A stretch of DNA of 64,000 bases, from positions 1,886,501 to 1,950,500 of the forward strand of contig NC_011894.1 of assembly GCF_000022085.1 (NCBI RefSeq), given 5' to 3'. Shown piece after piece: positions 24,807-32,802 of the stretch (position 1 is its first letter; each line of letters begins with the position of its first letter). The notes under the pieces are model-generated. The model was not told where the DNA came from and searched no databases. It was given only the letters and a program-made list of their open reading frames with translations. Made by a program: the position numbers and the translations under genes. The stretch is from Methylobacterium nodulans ORS 2060. GTDB lineage: Bacteria; Pseudomonadota; Alphaproteobacteria; Rhizobiales; Beijerinckiaceae.

Positions 24807-27365
24807 TCAGGCATCCTGTCCCTCGGGCTCGACCAGGATCTCGCGCTTGCCGGCATGGTTGGCGGGACCGACGATGCCCTCGCGCTCCATCCGCTCCATC
24901 AGCGAGGCCGCCCGGTTGTAGCCGATCTGCAGCCGCCGCTGGATGTAGCTCGTCGACGCCTTCTTGTCCCGCAGCACCACCGCCACCGCCTGGTCGTAGA
25001 GGTCGCCGCCCGGCTCGCCGAAGGAGCCCTGGTCGAACACGGCGCTGTCCGGCTCGGCGGCACCCTCCTCGCCCTCCTCCGCGGTGATCGCGTCGAGATA
25101 GGCGGGCCGGCCTTGGCGCTTGAGATGGGCCACCACCGCCTCGACCTCGTCGTCCGACACGAACGGGCCATGCACCCGGGTGGTGCGCCCGCCGCCGGCC
25201 ATGAACAGCATGTCGCCCTGCCCCAGCAGCTGCTCGGCCCCCATCTCCCCCAGGATGGTGCGCGAGTCGATCTTGCTGGTCACCTGGAACGAGATCCGGG
25301 TCGGGAAATTCGCCTTGATCGTCCCGGTGATCACGTCCACCGACGGACGTTGCGTCGCCATGATCAGGTGGATGCCCGCGGCGCGGGCCATCTGCGCCAG
25401 GCGCTGGATCGCCCCCTCGATGTCCTTGCCGGCCACCATCATCAGGTCGGCCATCTCGTCGACGATCACCACGATGTAAGGCAGCGCCCCGAGGTCCATC
25501 ACCTCGTCCTCGTACACCGCCTCGCCGGTCTCCCGGTCGAAGCCCGTCTGCACGGTGCGGGTGATCACCTCGCCCCGCTCGCGCGCCTCCGCCACCCGGG
25601 CGTTGAACCCGTCGATGTTGCGCACGCCGAGCTTCGACATCTTCTTGTAGCGTTCCTCCATCTCGCGCACGGCCCATTTCAGGGCGATCACCGCCTTCTT
25701 GGGGTCGGTGACCACCGGCGAGAGCAGGTGCGGGATGCCGTCGTAGACGGACAGCTCCAGCATCTTGGGATCGACCATGATCAGGCGGCACTCCTCGGGT
25801 TTCATGCGGTAGAGCAGCGAGAGGATCATGGTGTTGATGGCCACCGACTTGCCCGAGCCGGTGGTGCCGGCGACGAGCAGGTGGGGCATGCGGGCGAGGT
25901 CGGCGATGATGGCCTCGCCGCCGATGTTCTTGCCCAGGCAGAGGGCGAGCTTCTGCTTGGTTTCGGCGAAGGCCGGCGAGGCGAGGAGTTCGCGCAGGAA
26001 GACGGTCTCGCGCTTGATGTTGGGCAGTTCGATGCCGATGGCGTTGCGGCCCTGGACCACGGCGACGCGGGCGGAGACGGCGGACATCGAGCGGGCGATG
26101 TCGTCGGCGAGCGAGATCACGCGCGAGGACTTGGTGCCCGGGGCCGGTTCGAGTTCGTACAGGGTGACGACGGGTCCGGGCCGCACGGCCAGGATCTCCC
26201 CCCGCACCCCGAAATCCTCGAGGGTCGATTCGAGCAGCGTCGCGTTCTGCTCCAGCGCATCGGTCGAGACGGCGGCGCTGGGGGAGGGGCCGCGCGGCTC
26301 GGCGAGGAGCGCGAGCGCGGGCATCTCGTAGGCATCCGCGGGCGCGGCGGCCGGCGGGGCCCGGCGCGAGGCGAGCGGCGGCGGCGGGGGCGCGACCCGG
26401 CTGATGGGCGCGGGCACGGTCTCGGCCTCCATCGGAGCGGCGGGCGGCGCCTTGCGGGCCTTAAGCCTCACATCGTCGAAGACCGGCTCGCGGCGGCCGG
26501 TCTCCGCGGGCGCGTCGTCCCAGAGGGCATCGTCGCTCTCCGCGAAGGCGCGCCGGGCCGCGAGGGCCGGGGAGGCGTCATCGGTGACCGCGGGGGCGGG
26601 TCCGAGCCGCGACTCGCGCCATGACACGATCCGCTGCGCCACGTGGTCGCGCGCGCTCAGCGCCAGATGGGCCAGGGTGTCGAGGCTCGCGATCCCGAGG
26701 CCCGGGCCGTCGTCGTCCGGGGCGCGGTCAGCCGGGCGGCGGCTGCGCGTCGGCGTCCGGGTCGGTGCCGAGAGATAGAGCTCGGCCTCGTCGTCCTCCT
26801 CGTCGTCGGCATCGGCGAGGCTGCAGGCCGCGGTGAGGCAGATCACGGCGGCAGCCGCATAGGCGAAGCCCGCGATGGCGCCCACCGGTCCCAGAACCGC
26901 CTTCGCGGCGCCGAGCAGCGCATCGCCCGCGACGCCGCCGAGCCCGGTCGGCAGGGGCCAGCGGGCGGTCGGCGGCAGGGCGCTCGCCACCGCGCTCGCC
27001 GCCGCCGCGCCGACGAGCCACAGGCCGATCCGGGCCCGCAGGCGGCCGAGCCGGTGCGTGCGCAGGATCTGGACGCCCCAGACGGCGAGCGGCAGCGCGA
27101 ACGCCAGCGCCCCGAAGCCAATGAGCTGCATGCCGAGATCCGAGACGATGGCCCCGCCCGAGCCCAGCAGGTTGCGGGCGGGCCGGCTGGTCGCGTGGTT
27201 GAGGCTCGGATCCTCGATCGACCAGGTCGCCAGGGCGAGGGTGAAGGCCACCGACCCGAGCAGGAGGGCGAGCCCTGCCAGCTCGGTCATGCGCCGCTTC
27301 AGGAACGAGCGGAGCGTGTCGACGAGTGCATCGTAGGGCGATGCCGAGCGGCGAAGCGAACGCAT
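24807..27365 (-). CDS. ftsK: DNA translocase FtsK
   Basis: 852 residues. Septal motor that pumps chromosome ends through the closing division site. N-terminal membrane part with about four helices (residues 20-190), a variable linker rich in Ala/Pro/Arg (about 200-360), then the RecA-like motor: Walker [12 protein letters not shown] at about 495, Walker [15 protein letters not shown] at about 630. The C-terminal gamma domain (about 785-840) has [28 protein letters not shown], the winged helix that reads KOPS polarity sequences. Start at ATG 27365 ([18 protein letters not shown]). A CtrA box lies 51 bp upstream, matching cell-cycle control. Confidence 0.95.
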   Translation of the reverse strand: MRSLRRSASPYDALVDTLRSFLKRRMTELAGLALLLGSVAFTLALATWSIEDPSLNHATSRPARNLLGSGGAIVSDLGMQLIGFGALAFALPLAVWGVQILRTHRLGRLRARIGLWLVGAAAASAVASALPPTARWPLPTGLGGVAGDALLGAAKAVLGPVGAIAGFAYAAAAVICLTAACSLADADDEEDDEAELYLSAPTRTPTRSRRPADRAPDDDGPGLGIASLDTLAHLALSARDHVAQRIVSWRESRLGPAPAVTDDASPALAARRAFAESDDALWDDAPAETGRREPVFDDVRLKARKAPPAAPMEAETVPAPISRVAPPPPPLASRRAPPAAAPADAYEMPALALLAEPRGPSPSAAVSTDALEQNATLLESTLEDFGVRGEILAVRPGPVVTLYELEPAPGTKSSRVISLADDIARSMSAVSARVAVVQGRNAIGIELPNIKRETVFLRELLASPAFAETKQKLALCLGKNIGGEAIIADLARMPHLLVAGTTGSGKSVAINTMILSLLYRMKPEECRLIMVDPKMLELSVYDGIPHLLSPVVTDPKKAVIALKWAVREMEERYKKMSKLGVRNIDGFNARVAEARERGEVITRTVQTGFDRETGEAVYEDEVMDLGALPYIVVIVDEMADLMMVAGKDIEGAIQRLAQMARAAGIHLIMATQRPSVDVITGTIKANFPTRISFQVTSKIDSRTILGEMGAEQLLGQGDMLFMAGGGRTTRVHGPFVSDDEVEAVVAHLKRQGRPAYLDAITAEEGEEGAAEPDSAVFDQGSFGEPGGDLYDQAVAVVLRDKKASTSYIQRRLQIGYNRAASLMERMEREGIVGPANHAGKREILVEPEGQDA

Positions 27366-27415
27366 GCGGAAGCGAACCGGGTACGCGGAACCTTCCACAA
27401 CCTAAGGCTGGCGAG

Positions 27416-27431
27416 GTTAATGCCCGTTTAA
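27416..27431 (-). promoter_or_regulatory. CtrA box upstream of ftsK
   Basis: TTAA-ACGGGCA-TTAAC on the minus strand is an exact match to the full CtrA consensus TTAA-N7-TTAA(C), 51 bp before the ftsK start. TTAA is very rare in this GC-rich window, so chance is less likely. CtrA is the alphaproteobacterial cell-cycle response regulator. Confidence 0.7.
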
Positions 27432-27540
27432 GACTAACGTCGGCGAGACGCTTTGAGAATCAAGGATTTGGCGCGTTCGCGGGCGGTCCTGCAACGCGGG
27501 AGGCCCGATCCGGCGCGGCCGGTCCGAAGCCTGACAGAGG

Positions 27541-27609
27541 CGAGCCCCGGCCCTTGCGGGCCGGGGCTCGTTCGCAGCGATCGAGGAACGGCCGCCCCGA
27601 GGGCGGCCG
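27541..27609 (-). terminator. Tandem strong hairpins downstream of amtB
   Basis: CGGCCGCCC-CGA-GGGCGGCCG at 27589-27609 lies 7 bp past the amtB stop, and a 13-bp perfect stem CGAGCCCCGGCCC/TTGC loop at 27541-27570 follows. Terminator by position and stability; no T-run. Confidence 0.6.
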
Positions 27610-27615
27610 CTCGGA

Positions 27616-29118
27616 TCAGTAATTGTAGGCGCGCTCGCCGTGATCCGCGAGGTCCAGACCCTCGCGCTCCTCCTCCTGCGTGACACGCAGGCCGACCAGG
27701 AGGTCGACGACCTTGTAGAGGATCGCCGAGCCGATGCCCGACCACAGAATGGTGAAGCCGACCGCCTTGGCCTGCGCCAGGAAGGCAGGGCCGAACTCGT
27801 AGGCGGCCGCGACCAGCTCGCCGGGCTTGGTGGCGTAGTCGGGCGCGCCGGTGCCGCCGAGGGCCGGGTTGACCAGGATGCCGGTCGCGAGCGCGCCGAT
27901 GATCCCGCCGATGCAGTGCACGCCGAAGACGTCGAGCGAGTCGTCGTAGCCGATGGCGTTCTTCACCGCCGAGCACATGACGAAGCAGACGGCGCCCGCG
28001 ACGAGGCCGAGCACGATCGAGCCCATCGGGCCGGCGAAGCCGCAGGCCGGGGTCACGGCGACGAGACCGGCGACGGCGCCCGACAGCATGCCGAGGAGCG
28101 AGGGCTTGCCCTTGGCGGCCCATTCCACGAAGAGCCAGGACAGGCCCGCCGCGCAGGTCGCCACGAAGGTGTTGATCATCGCGAGCGCGGCGTTGCCGTT
28201 CGCCTCGAGATTCGAGCCGGCGTTGAAGCCGAACCAGCCCACCCACAGGAGCGAAGCGCCGATCAGGGTCATGGTCAGCGAGTGCGGGGCGAGGAGGTCG
28301 CGGCCGTAGCCGATGCGCTTGCCGATCAGCAGGCAACCGACGAGGCCCGCGATGCCGGCATTGATGTGCACCACGGTGCCGCCCGCGAAGTCGAGGGCGC
28401 CCCACTTGAAGAGCATGCCCGCATCGGCGTTGACGGCGTCGAGCGCGTCCTGGGCGGTCTTCTTGGTGGCCTCGTCGGTGGCCGCAGCGAGCGCCTTGGC
28501 GGCGTTGCCGACCGCGTCCGGGCCGCTCCAGTACCAGACCATGTGCGCCATCGGGAAGTAGATGAAGGTGACCCACAGCGCGATGAACAGCATCAGGGCC
28601 GAGAACTTCATCCGCTCCGCGAAGGCGCCGACGATCAGCGCGGGCGTGATCATCGCGAAGGTCATCTGGAAGCAGATGTAGACGTATTCGGGGATGACGA
28701 CGCCGTTCGAGAAGGTGGCCGCCGTGGAGCTGGGATCGACGCCCTTCAGGAAGGCCTTCGAGAAGCCACCCACGACGTCGTTGAGGCCGCCGCCATTGGT
28801 GAAGGCGAGGCTGTAGCCGTAGAAGACCCAGAGGATGCCGACGAGGCTGACGATCGCGAAGACCTGGGTCAGCAGCGACAGCATGTTCTTGGTGCGCACG
28901 AGGCCGCCGTAGAAGAGCGCCAGGCCCGGCACCGACATCAGCAGCACCAGGGCGGTGGAGATCAGCATCCAGGCGGTATCGCCCTTGTTGGGCACCGGCG
29001 CCGCGGCCGCGGCCGGCGCGGCCTCGGGGGTCGGCGTCTGCGCCAGCGACGGCTCCACCAGGAGGAGCGCCAGGGCGGCGCCTCCCAGGCCGAGAGCCAG
29101 GAGGTTGCGAAGCTTCAT
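27616..29118 (-). CDS. amtB: Ammonium transporter AmtB
   Basis: 500 residues. Trimeric ammonium channel of the inner membrane. A cleavable signal peptide (LALGLGGAALALLLVEPSLA|Q) and an Ala/Pro-rich periplasmic tail of about 25 residues precede eleven membrane helices. The twin pore histidines are in DFAGGTVVHINAGIAG and FGVHCIGGIIGAL; the Phe gate and the ammonium-site LFYGGLVRTKNML are also present. A cytoplasmic tail (VGLRVTQEEEREGLDLADHGERAYNY) matches the usual GlnK-contact end. Lies 73 bp after glnK in the same direction, the classical glnK-amtB operon: GlnK blocks the channel when nitrogen is sufficient. Confidence 0.96.
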   Translation of the reverse strand: MKLRNLLALGLGGAALALLLVEPSLAQTPTPEAAPAAAAAPVPNKGDTAWMLISTALVLLMSVPGLALFYGGLVRTKNMLSLLTQVFAIVSLVGILWVFYGYSLAFTNGGGLNDVVGGFSKAFLKGVDPSSTAATFSNGVVIPEYVYICFQMTFAMITPALIVGAFAERMKFSALMLFIALWVTFIYFPMAHMVWYWSGPDAVGNAAKALAAATDEATKKTAQDALDAVNADAGMLFKWGALDFAGGTVVHINAGIAGLVGCLLIGKRIGYGRDLLAPHSLTMTLIGASLLWVGWFGFNAGSNLEANGNAALAMINTFVATCAAGLSWLFVEWAAKGKPSLLGMLSGAVAGLVAVTPACGFAGPMGSIVLGLVAGAVCFVMCSAVKNAIGYDDSLDVFGVHCIGGIIGALATGILVNPALGGTGAPDYATKPGELVAAAYEFGPAFLAQAKAVGFTILWSGIGSAILYKVVDLLVGLRVTQEEEREGLDLADHGERAYNY

Positions 29119-29191
29119 GAAACGGAACTCCCGATCGACATCGTCATGAAACGGGTCAGGTTACGAAGGCCGCCGCGCCGGACGGGGCGGG

Positions 29192-29572
<381 letters not shown>

Positions 29573-29636
29573 TCAGGCCCGGCCGGCAGCTGCCGTGGGA
29601 CCACACCCTCAGCGTGCCCCCGGTCGCGCCCGGCAT

Positions 29637-29653
29637 ATCAAGGAACGTGCCAG
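29637..29653 (-). promoter_or_regulatory. Candidate sigma-54 promoter of glnK-amtB
   Basis: CTGGCACGTTCCTTGAT on the minus strand, about 107 bp before the glnK start. The -24 part TGGCACG and the spacing match the sigma-54 consensus; the -12 part reads TTGA instead of TTGC, a mismatch in the conserved GC. The nitrogen-regulated operon downstream makes it plausible. Confidence 0.5.
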
Positions 29654-29803
29654 CATCTTCGGCGGGGCTTACGGACAAGCTGCCCGGTAGCTGCCCGGTT
29701 CTTGGGCCGATTGCGGAGATTGAAGCCGCCTCGGCCGGCAGATCGGATTAAAAATTGGGCATTTGACAATAAAGTCATCAAATCCGGCGCCGACGGGCCA
29801 GGA

Positions 29804-30685
29804 TCAGCCGGGGCCCGGCGCCTCCTCCCGCACCGGGCGGATCATGCCCTCCTGGGCCACGGAGGCCACGAGGGTGCCGTCGCGGGTGAAGATCAATCCG
29901 CGGGAGAAGCCGCAGGCGCCCGATGCGCTCGGGCTGTCCTGGGCATAGAGCAGCCACTCGTCCGCCCGGAACGGCCGGTGGAACCAGAGGGCGTGGTCGA
30001 GGCTGGCAGGCTGGATCGTGCGCTCGAAGACGGTCCGCCCATGCGCCACCAGGGCGGTGTCGAGGAGCGTCATGTCGGAGGCATAGGCGAGCACGCTCTG
30101 GTGCACCGCCGGGTCGTCCGGCAGCGCTGCGGTGGCGCGGATCCAGACGTGGAAGCGCGGCGCGCGGGGCTCTGGGTAAGCGTAGCGCTCGAATTCCACG
30201 GGGCGCAGCTCGATCGGGCGCTCGCGCTCGAAATAGGCCCGCACGGGTTCGGGCATGCGGGGCATGATCGAGTCCCTGAGGCGGCTGTCGTCGGCGAGCG
30301 CCTCCGGCATCGGCACGTCGGGCATCGGCAGCTGGTGGTCGAAGCCCGGCTCCTCCAGGTGGAAGGAGGCCGACATGGAGAAGATCGGCCGCCCGTGCTG
30401 GATCGCGTTGACGCGGCGCGTGGTGAAGCTGCGCCCGTCGCGGATGCGGTCGACCTCGTAGATGATCGGCACGCGCGGGTCGCCGCCGAGCAGGAAATAG
30501 GCGTGGAGCGAGTGGGGCCGGCGCTCGGCCGGCACGGTCCGTGTCGCGGCGACGAGGGCCTGCCCGATCACCTGGCCGCCAAAGACGCGCTGCCAGCGGT
30601 CCTTCGGCGAGCGCCCGCGGAAGAGGTTCTGCTCCAGCTGCTCCAGATCGAGGATGTCGAGGAGTTCGTCGACCGCGCGCGTCAT
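29804..30685 (-). CDS. tesB: Acyl-CoA thioesterase II (TesB-like)
   Basis: 293 residues. Double hot-dog fold enzyme hydrolysing acyl-CoA to fatty acid and CoA. Family segments: N-terminal LDLEQLEQNLFRGRSP, QRVFGGQVIGQALVAATRTV, RPHSLHAYFLLGGDPRVPIIYEVDRIRDGRSFTTRRV, and in the second half SDMTLLDTAL (catalytic Asp/Thr), FHRPFRADEWLLYAQDSPSASGA, GLIFTRDGTLVASVAQEG. Start at ATG 30685; about 15 further codons are open upstream without a ribosome site. Divergent from the hydroxylase gene. Confidence 0.92.
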   Translation of the reverse strand: MTRAVDELLDILDLEQLEQNLFRGRSPKDRWQRVFGGQVIGQALVAATRTVPAERRPHSLHAYFLLGGDPRVPIIYEVDRIRDGRSFTTRRVNAIQHGRPIFSMSASFHLEEPGFDHQLPMPDVPMPEALADDSRLRDSIMPRMPEPVRAYFERERPIELRPVEFERYAYPEPRAPRFHVWIRATAALPDDPAVHQSVLAYASDMTLLDTALVAHGRTVFERTIQPASLDHALWFHRPFRADEWLLYAQDSPSASGACGFSRGLIFTRDGTLVASVAQEGMIRPVREEAPGPG

Positions 30686-30823
30686 CGGCTGTTCCGCTCC
30701 GGAGCCTGGATCCGCCCGGCCGGGCGGCAAGCGGGTCGATCTGGCGCGGGGGCGCCCGTGCCGTCAAGCGGCGGCTCCTTACGCTTCGTGCTATGGCGGA
30801 ATGTCGGCAGGGAGGGCGGCGGT

Positions 30824-32107
30824 ATGGCGGCACAGGCTCGGCCTCATCGGGAGATCATCGTGGCGGGGGGCGGGCTGCCCGGCCTCTCGCTGGCCCTGGC
30901 GCTGCGCCGCTCGCTCGGCGACATGGTCCGGGTCACGGTCTGCGACCCGGCCTTCGCACAGGCCTCCGGGCAGGCCTCCGGGCGGGCCTCAGGCCCGGCC
31001 GGCCGGCCGGACCTGCGCGCCTACGCGGTGGCGGCGGGCGGGCGGCGGATGCTGGAGCGGCTCGGGGTCTGGCCGGCCGTGGCGGCGGGCGCGCAGCCGA
31101 TCCGCGAGATGGTCATCACCGACAGCCGGCTCTCCGATCCGGTGCGGCCGGTCTTCCTCACCTTCGCGGGCGAGGTGGCGGAGGGCGAGCCCTTCGCGCA
31201 TATGGTCGAGGGCGGCGGCCTGCTCGCGGCCCTGCGGGAGGCGGCAGCCGCCTCCGGCGCGATCCTCGATCCCGTGCCGGTGAAGGCGGCACACCCCGAA
31301 GGCGGCGCCATCACGGCGCGTCTTGCCGACGGGCGGAGCTTGCACGCGAGCCTCGTCGTCGCGGCGGACGGCGCGCGCTCGCGCCTGCGCGAGGCGGCGG
31401 GGATCAGCTGGATCGGCTGGTCCTATCCGCAATCGGGCATCGTCGCGACGGTATCGCACGAGCGCGACCACGAGGGGCGGGCGATCGAGCATTTCCTGCC
31501 CTCCGGCCCCTTCGCGGTGCTGCCGCTCTCGCCCGGCGGCTCCCTCGGCCATCGCTCCTCGATCGTCTGGACCGAGCGCCAGACAGAGGTGCCGACGCTG
31601 CTCGGCGGCGGTCCGGAGGAGGCGCTGCGCGAGGTCGAGCGCCGCTTCGGCCTGACGCTCGGCCCGCTCGCGCTCGAGACCGAACTCGCCGCCTATCCGC
31701 TCTCCTTCGGCATCGCCCGGCGCTTCTCCGCCCCGCGCCTCGCGCTGCTCGGCGACGCGGCGCATGTCATCCACCCGATCGCCGGCCAGGGCCTCAATCT
31801 CGCCCTCAAGAGCGCCGCGGCTTTGGCCGAGGTGCTGACCGACGCGATGCGGCTCGGCCTTGACCCGGGCGGCCCGGACGCGCTCCGGGCCTACGAGCGC
31901 AGCCGGCTTGCCGACACGCTGGCGATGGGGGCCGCCACCGACGGGCTCAACCGCCTCTTTTCCAACGACGCCCTGCCGATCCGCCTCATGCGCGATTTCG
32001 GCCTCGGTCTGGTGGACCGGATGCCGGCGCTCAAACGCTTCTTCATTCAGGAGGCGGCGGGCCTACGCGGCGTGCAGCCGCGGCTGATGCGTGGCGAGGC
32101 GCTTTGA
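30824..32107 (+). CDS. FAD-dependent monooxygenase of the UbiH/UbiF/Coq6 class
   Basis: 427 residues. Flavoprotein hydroxylase family of ubiquinone synthesis. FAD dinucleotide fold IIVAGGGLPGLSLALALRRS at 11-30; the mid-chain DG motif VVAADGARSRLRE; the second FAD motif LALLGDAAHVIHPIAGQGLNLALKSAA at about 306-332. The UbiH-type QGLN and GAATDGLNRLFSND regions identify the family, though which ring position it oxidises cannot be read. Residues 45-58 hold a short ASG repeat (AQASGQASGRASG) from a 12-bp DNA repeat. ATG 30824, 8 bp after GGGAGG. Its last 45 bp overlap a small antisense gene. Confidence 0.9.
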   Translation: MAAQARPHREIIVAGGGLPGLSLALALRRSLGDMVRVTVCDPAFAQASGQASGRASGPAGRPDLRAYAVAAGGRRMLERLGVWPAVAAGAQPIREMVITDSRLSDPVRPVFLTFAGEVAEGEPFAHMVEGGGLLAALREAAAASGAILDPVPVKAAHPEGGAITARLADGRSLHASLVVAADGARSRLREAAGISWIGWSYPQSGIVATVSHERDHEGRAIEHFLPSGPFAVLPLSPGGSLGHRSSIVWTERQTEVPTLLGGGPEEALREVERRFGLTLGPLALETELAAYPLSFGIARRFSAPRLALLGDAAHVIHPIAGQGLNLALKSAAALAEVLTDAMRLGLDPGGPDALRAYERSRLADTLAMGAATDGLNRLFSNDALPIRLMRDFGLGLVDRMPALKRFFIQEAAGLRGVQPRLMRGEAL

Positions 32108-32218
32108 GGCCTGGGCCTTGATGTCGGCGCAGAGGATGGCGGCGGCGAGATAGCCGGTGAGCGAGACGGCGATGCGGTCAGGGTGGATCGGCTGTTCGAA
32201 ATGGGCGCTGACGCTCAT
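32063..32218 (-). CDS. Small hypothetical protein antisense to the hydroxylase 3' end
   Basis: 51 residues (MSVSAHFEQPIHPDRIAVSL, TGYLAAAILCADIKAQASKR, LATHQPRLHAA). One weakly hydrophobic helix; no family. GGGAGAAGC stands 3-8 bp before the ATG, a fair ribosome site. The 45-bp antiparallel overlap with the hydroxylase gene is larger than usual, which lowers confidence. Confidence 0.45.
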   Translation of the reverse strand: MSVSAHFEQPIHPDRIAVSLTGYLAAAILCADIKAQASKRLATHQPRLHAA

Positions 32219-32453
32219 TCGCTTCTCCCGATTCGGTGCCGGCCGATGAGACGCCAATCCGGCGCGGGCGTGAAGCCTGTCCCGGGTCACGGTTTCTCGA
32301 TCGGATTCCCCGGCGGAACCGGGTCGACGACATCTATCCCACCCGCAGCCTCATCCTGAGCAATCATGAGATTGAGGGCCGGGGTTGGCTGCCCCAGGCG
32401 GGAACGCTCGGACAGCATGGTTTTGCTCAGATGGGCGCGATGATCCGGTCTCC

Positions 32454-32525
32454 GCCTCTGTCCCGCTCCCTCTTTGCCGGATCTCCTTCCGCTGCCGCTG
32501 CATGCGCCCGGGACAGGGAGGAGCG
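32454..32525 (+). repeat. Interspersed repeat family A, copy 1 (empty IS110 target)
   Basis: Contains CGCTCCCTCTTTGCCGGATC followed by TCCTTCCGCTGCCGCTGCAT and GCGCCCGGGACAGGGAGG. The same sequence occurs reversed at 43392-43463 and, split by the IS110 element, at 47133-47153 plus 48329-48378. Confidence 0.85.
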
Positions 32526-32568
32526 GACGTCCTCGCGTGGGCCGCCTGGGCTGACGCGGTCTCAATCG

Positions 32569-32730
32569 AACCTGACATGCGTGGAAGCGGCCACGCCCCT
32601 CAGGCTGAGATGTTGGCGATCAGAGATCGCACGGCCTCGTAGGAGGGCTCCAGAGAGCGCTGTGATTCCTGGAGCCGTCCTTCGAGGCTCCTTCGGAGCA
32701 GCTCAGGATAAGGCCGCGGGCGGGATGGAG
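32569..32730 (+). repeat. Interspersed repeat family B, copy 1
   Basis: Starts TCTCAATCGAACCTGAC and shares blocks (GCTGAGATG, GGCGATCAGAGATCGC, CTTCGAGG, GCTCAGGAT) with the better preserved copy at 52979-53187. Degenerate inverted-repeat element. Confidence 0.55.
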
Positions 32731-32802
32731 CCGGAGGCTGCAGATGCCTGGTTCAGGGGAGGGCGGCGCCCCGGCCCGCGAGACCGATGCGGCATCCGCC
32801 CC

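Larger units (their letters stand above)
32219..32802. other. 584-bp gene-free region made mostly of repeats
   Basis: No convincing coding frame. It holds a family A repeat at 32454-32525 and a family B element at about 32569-32730, listed separately. The remainder is unremarkable GC-rich sequence downstream of convergent genes. Confidence 0.6.
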
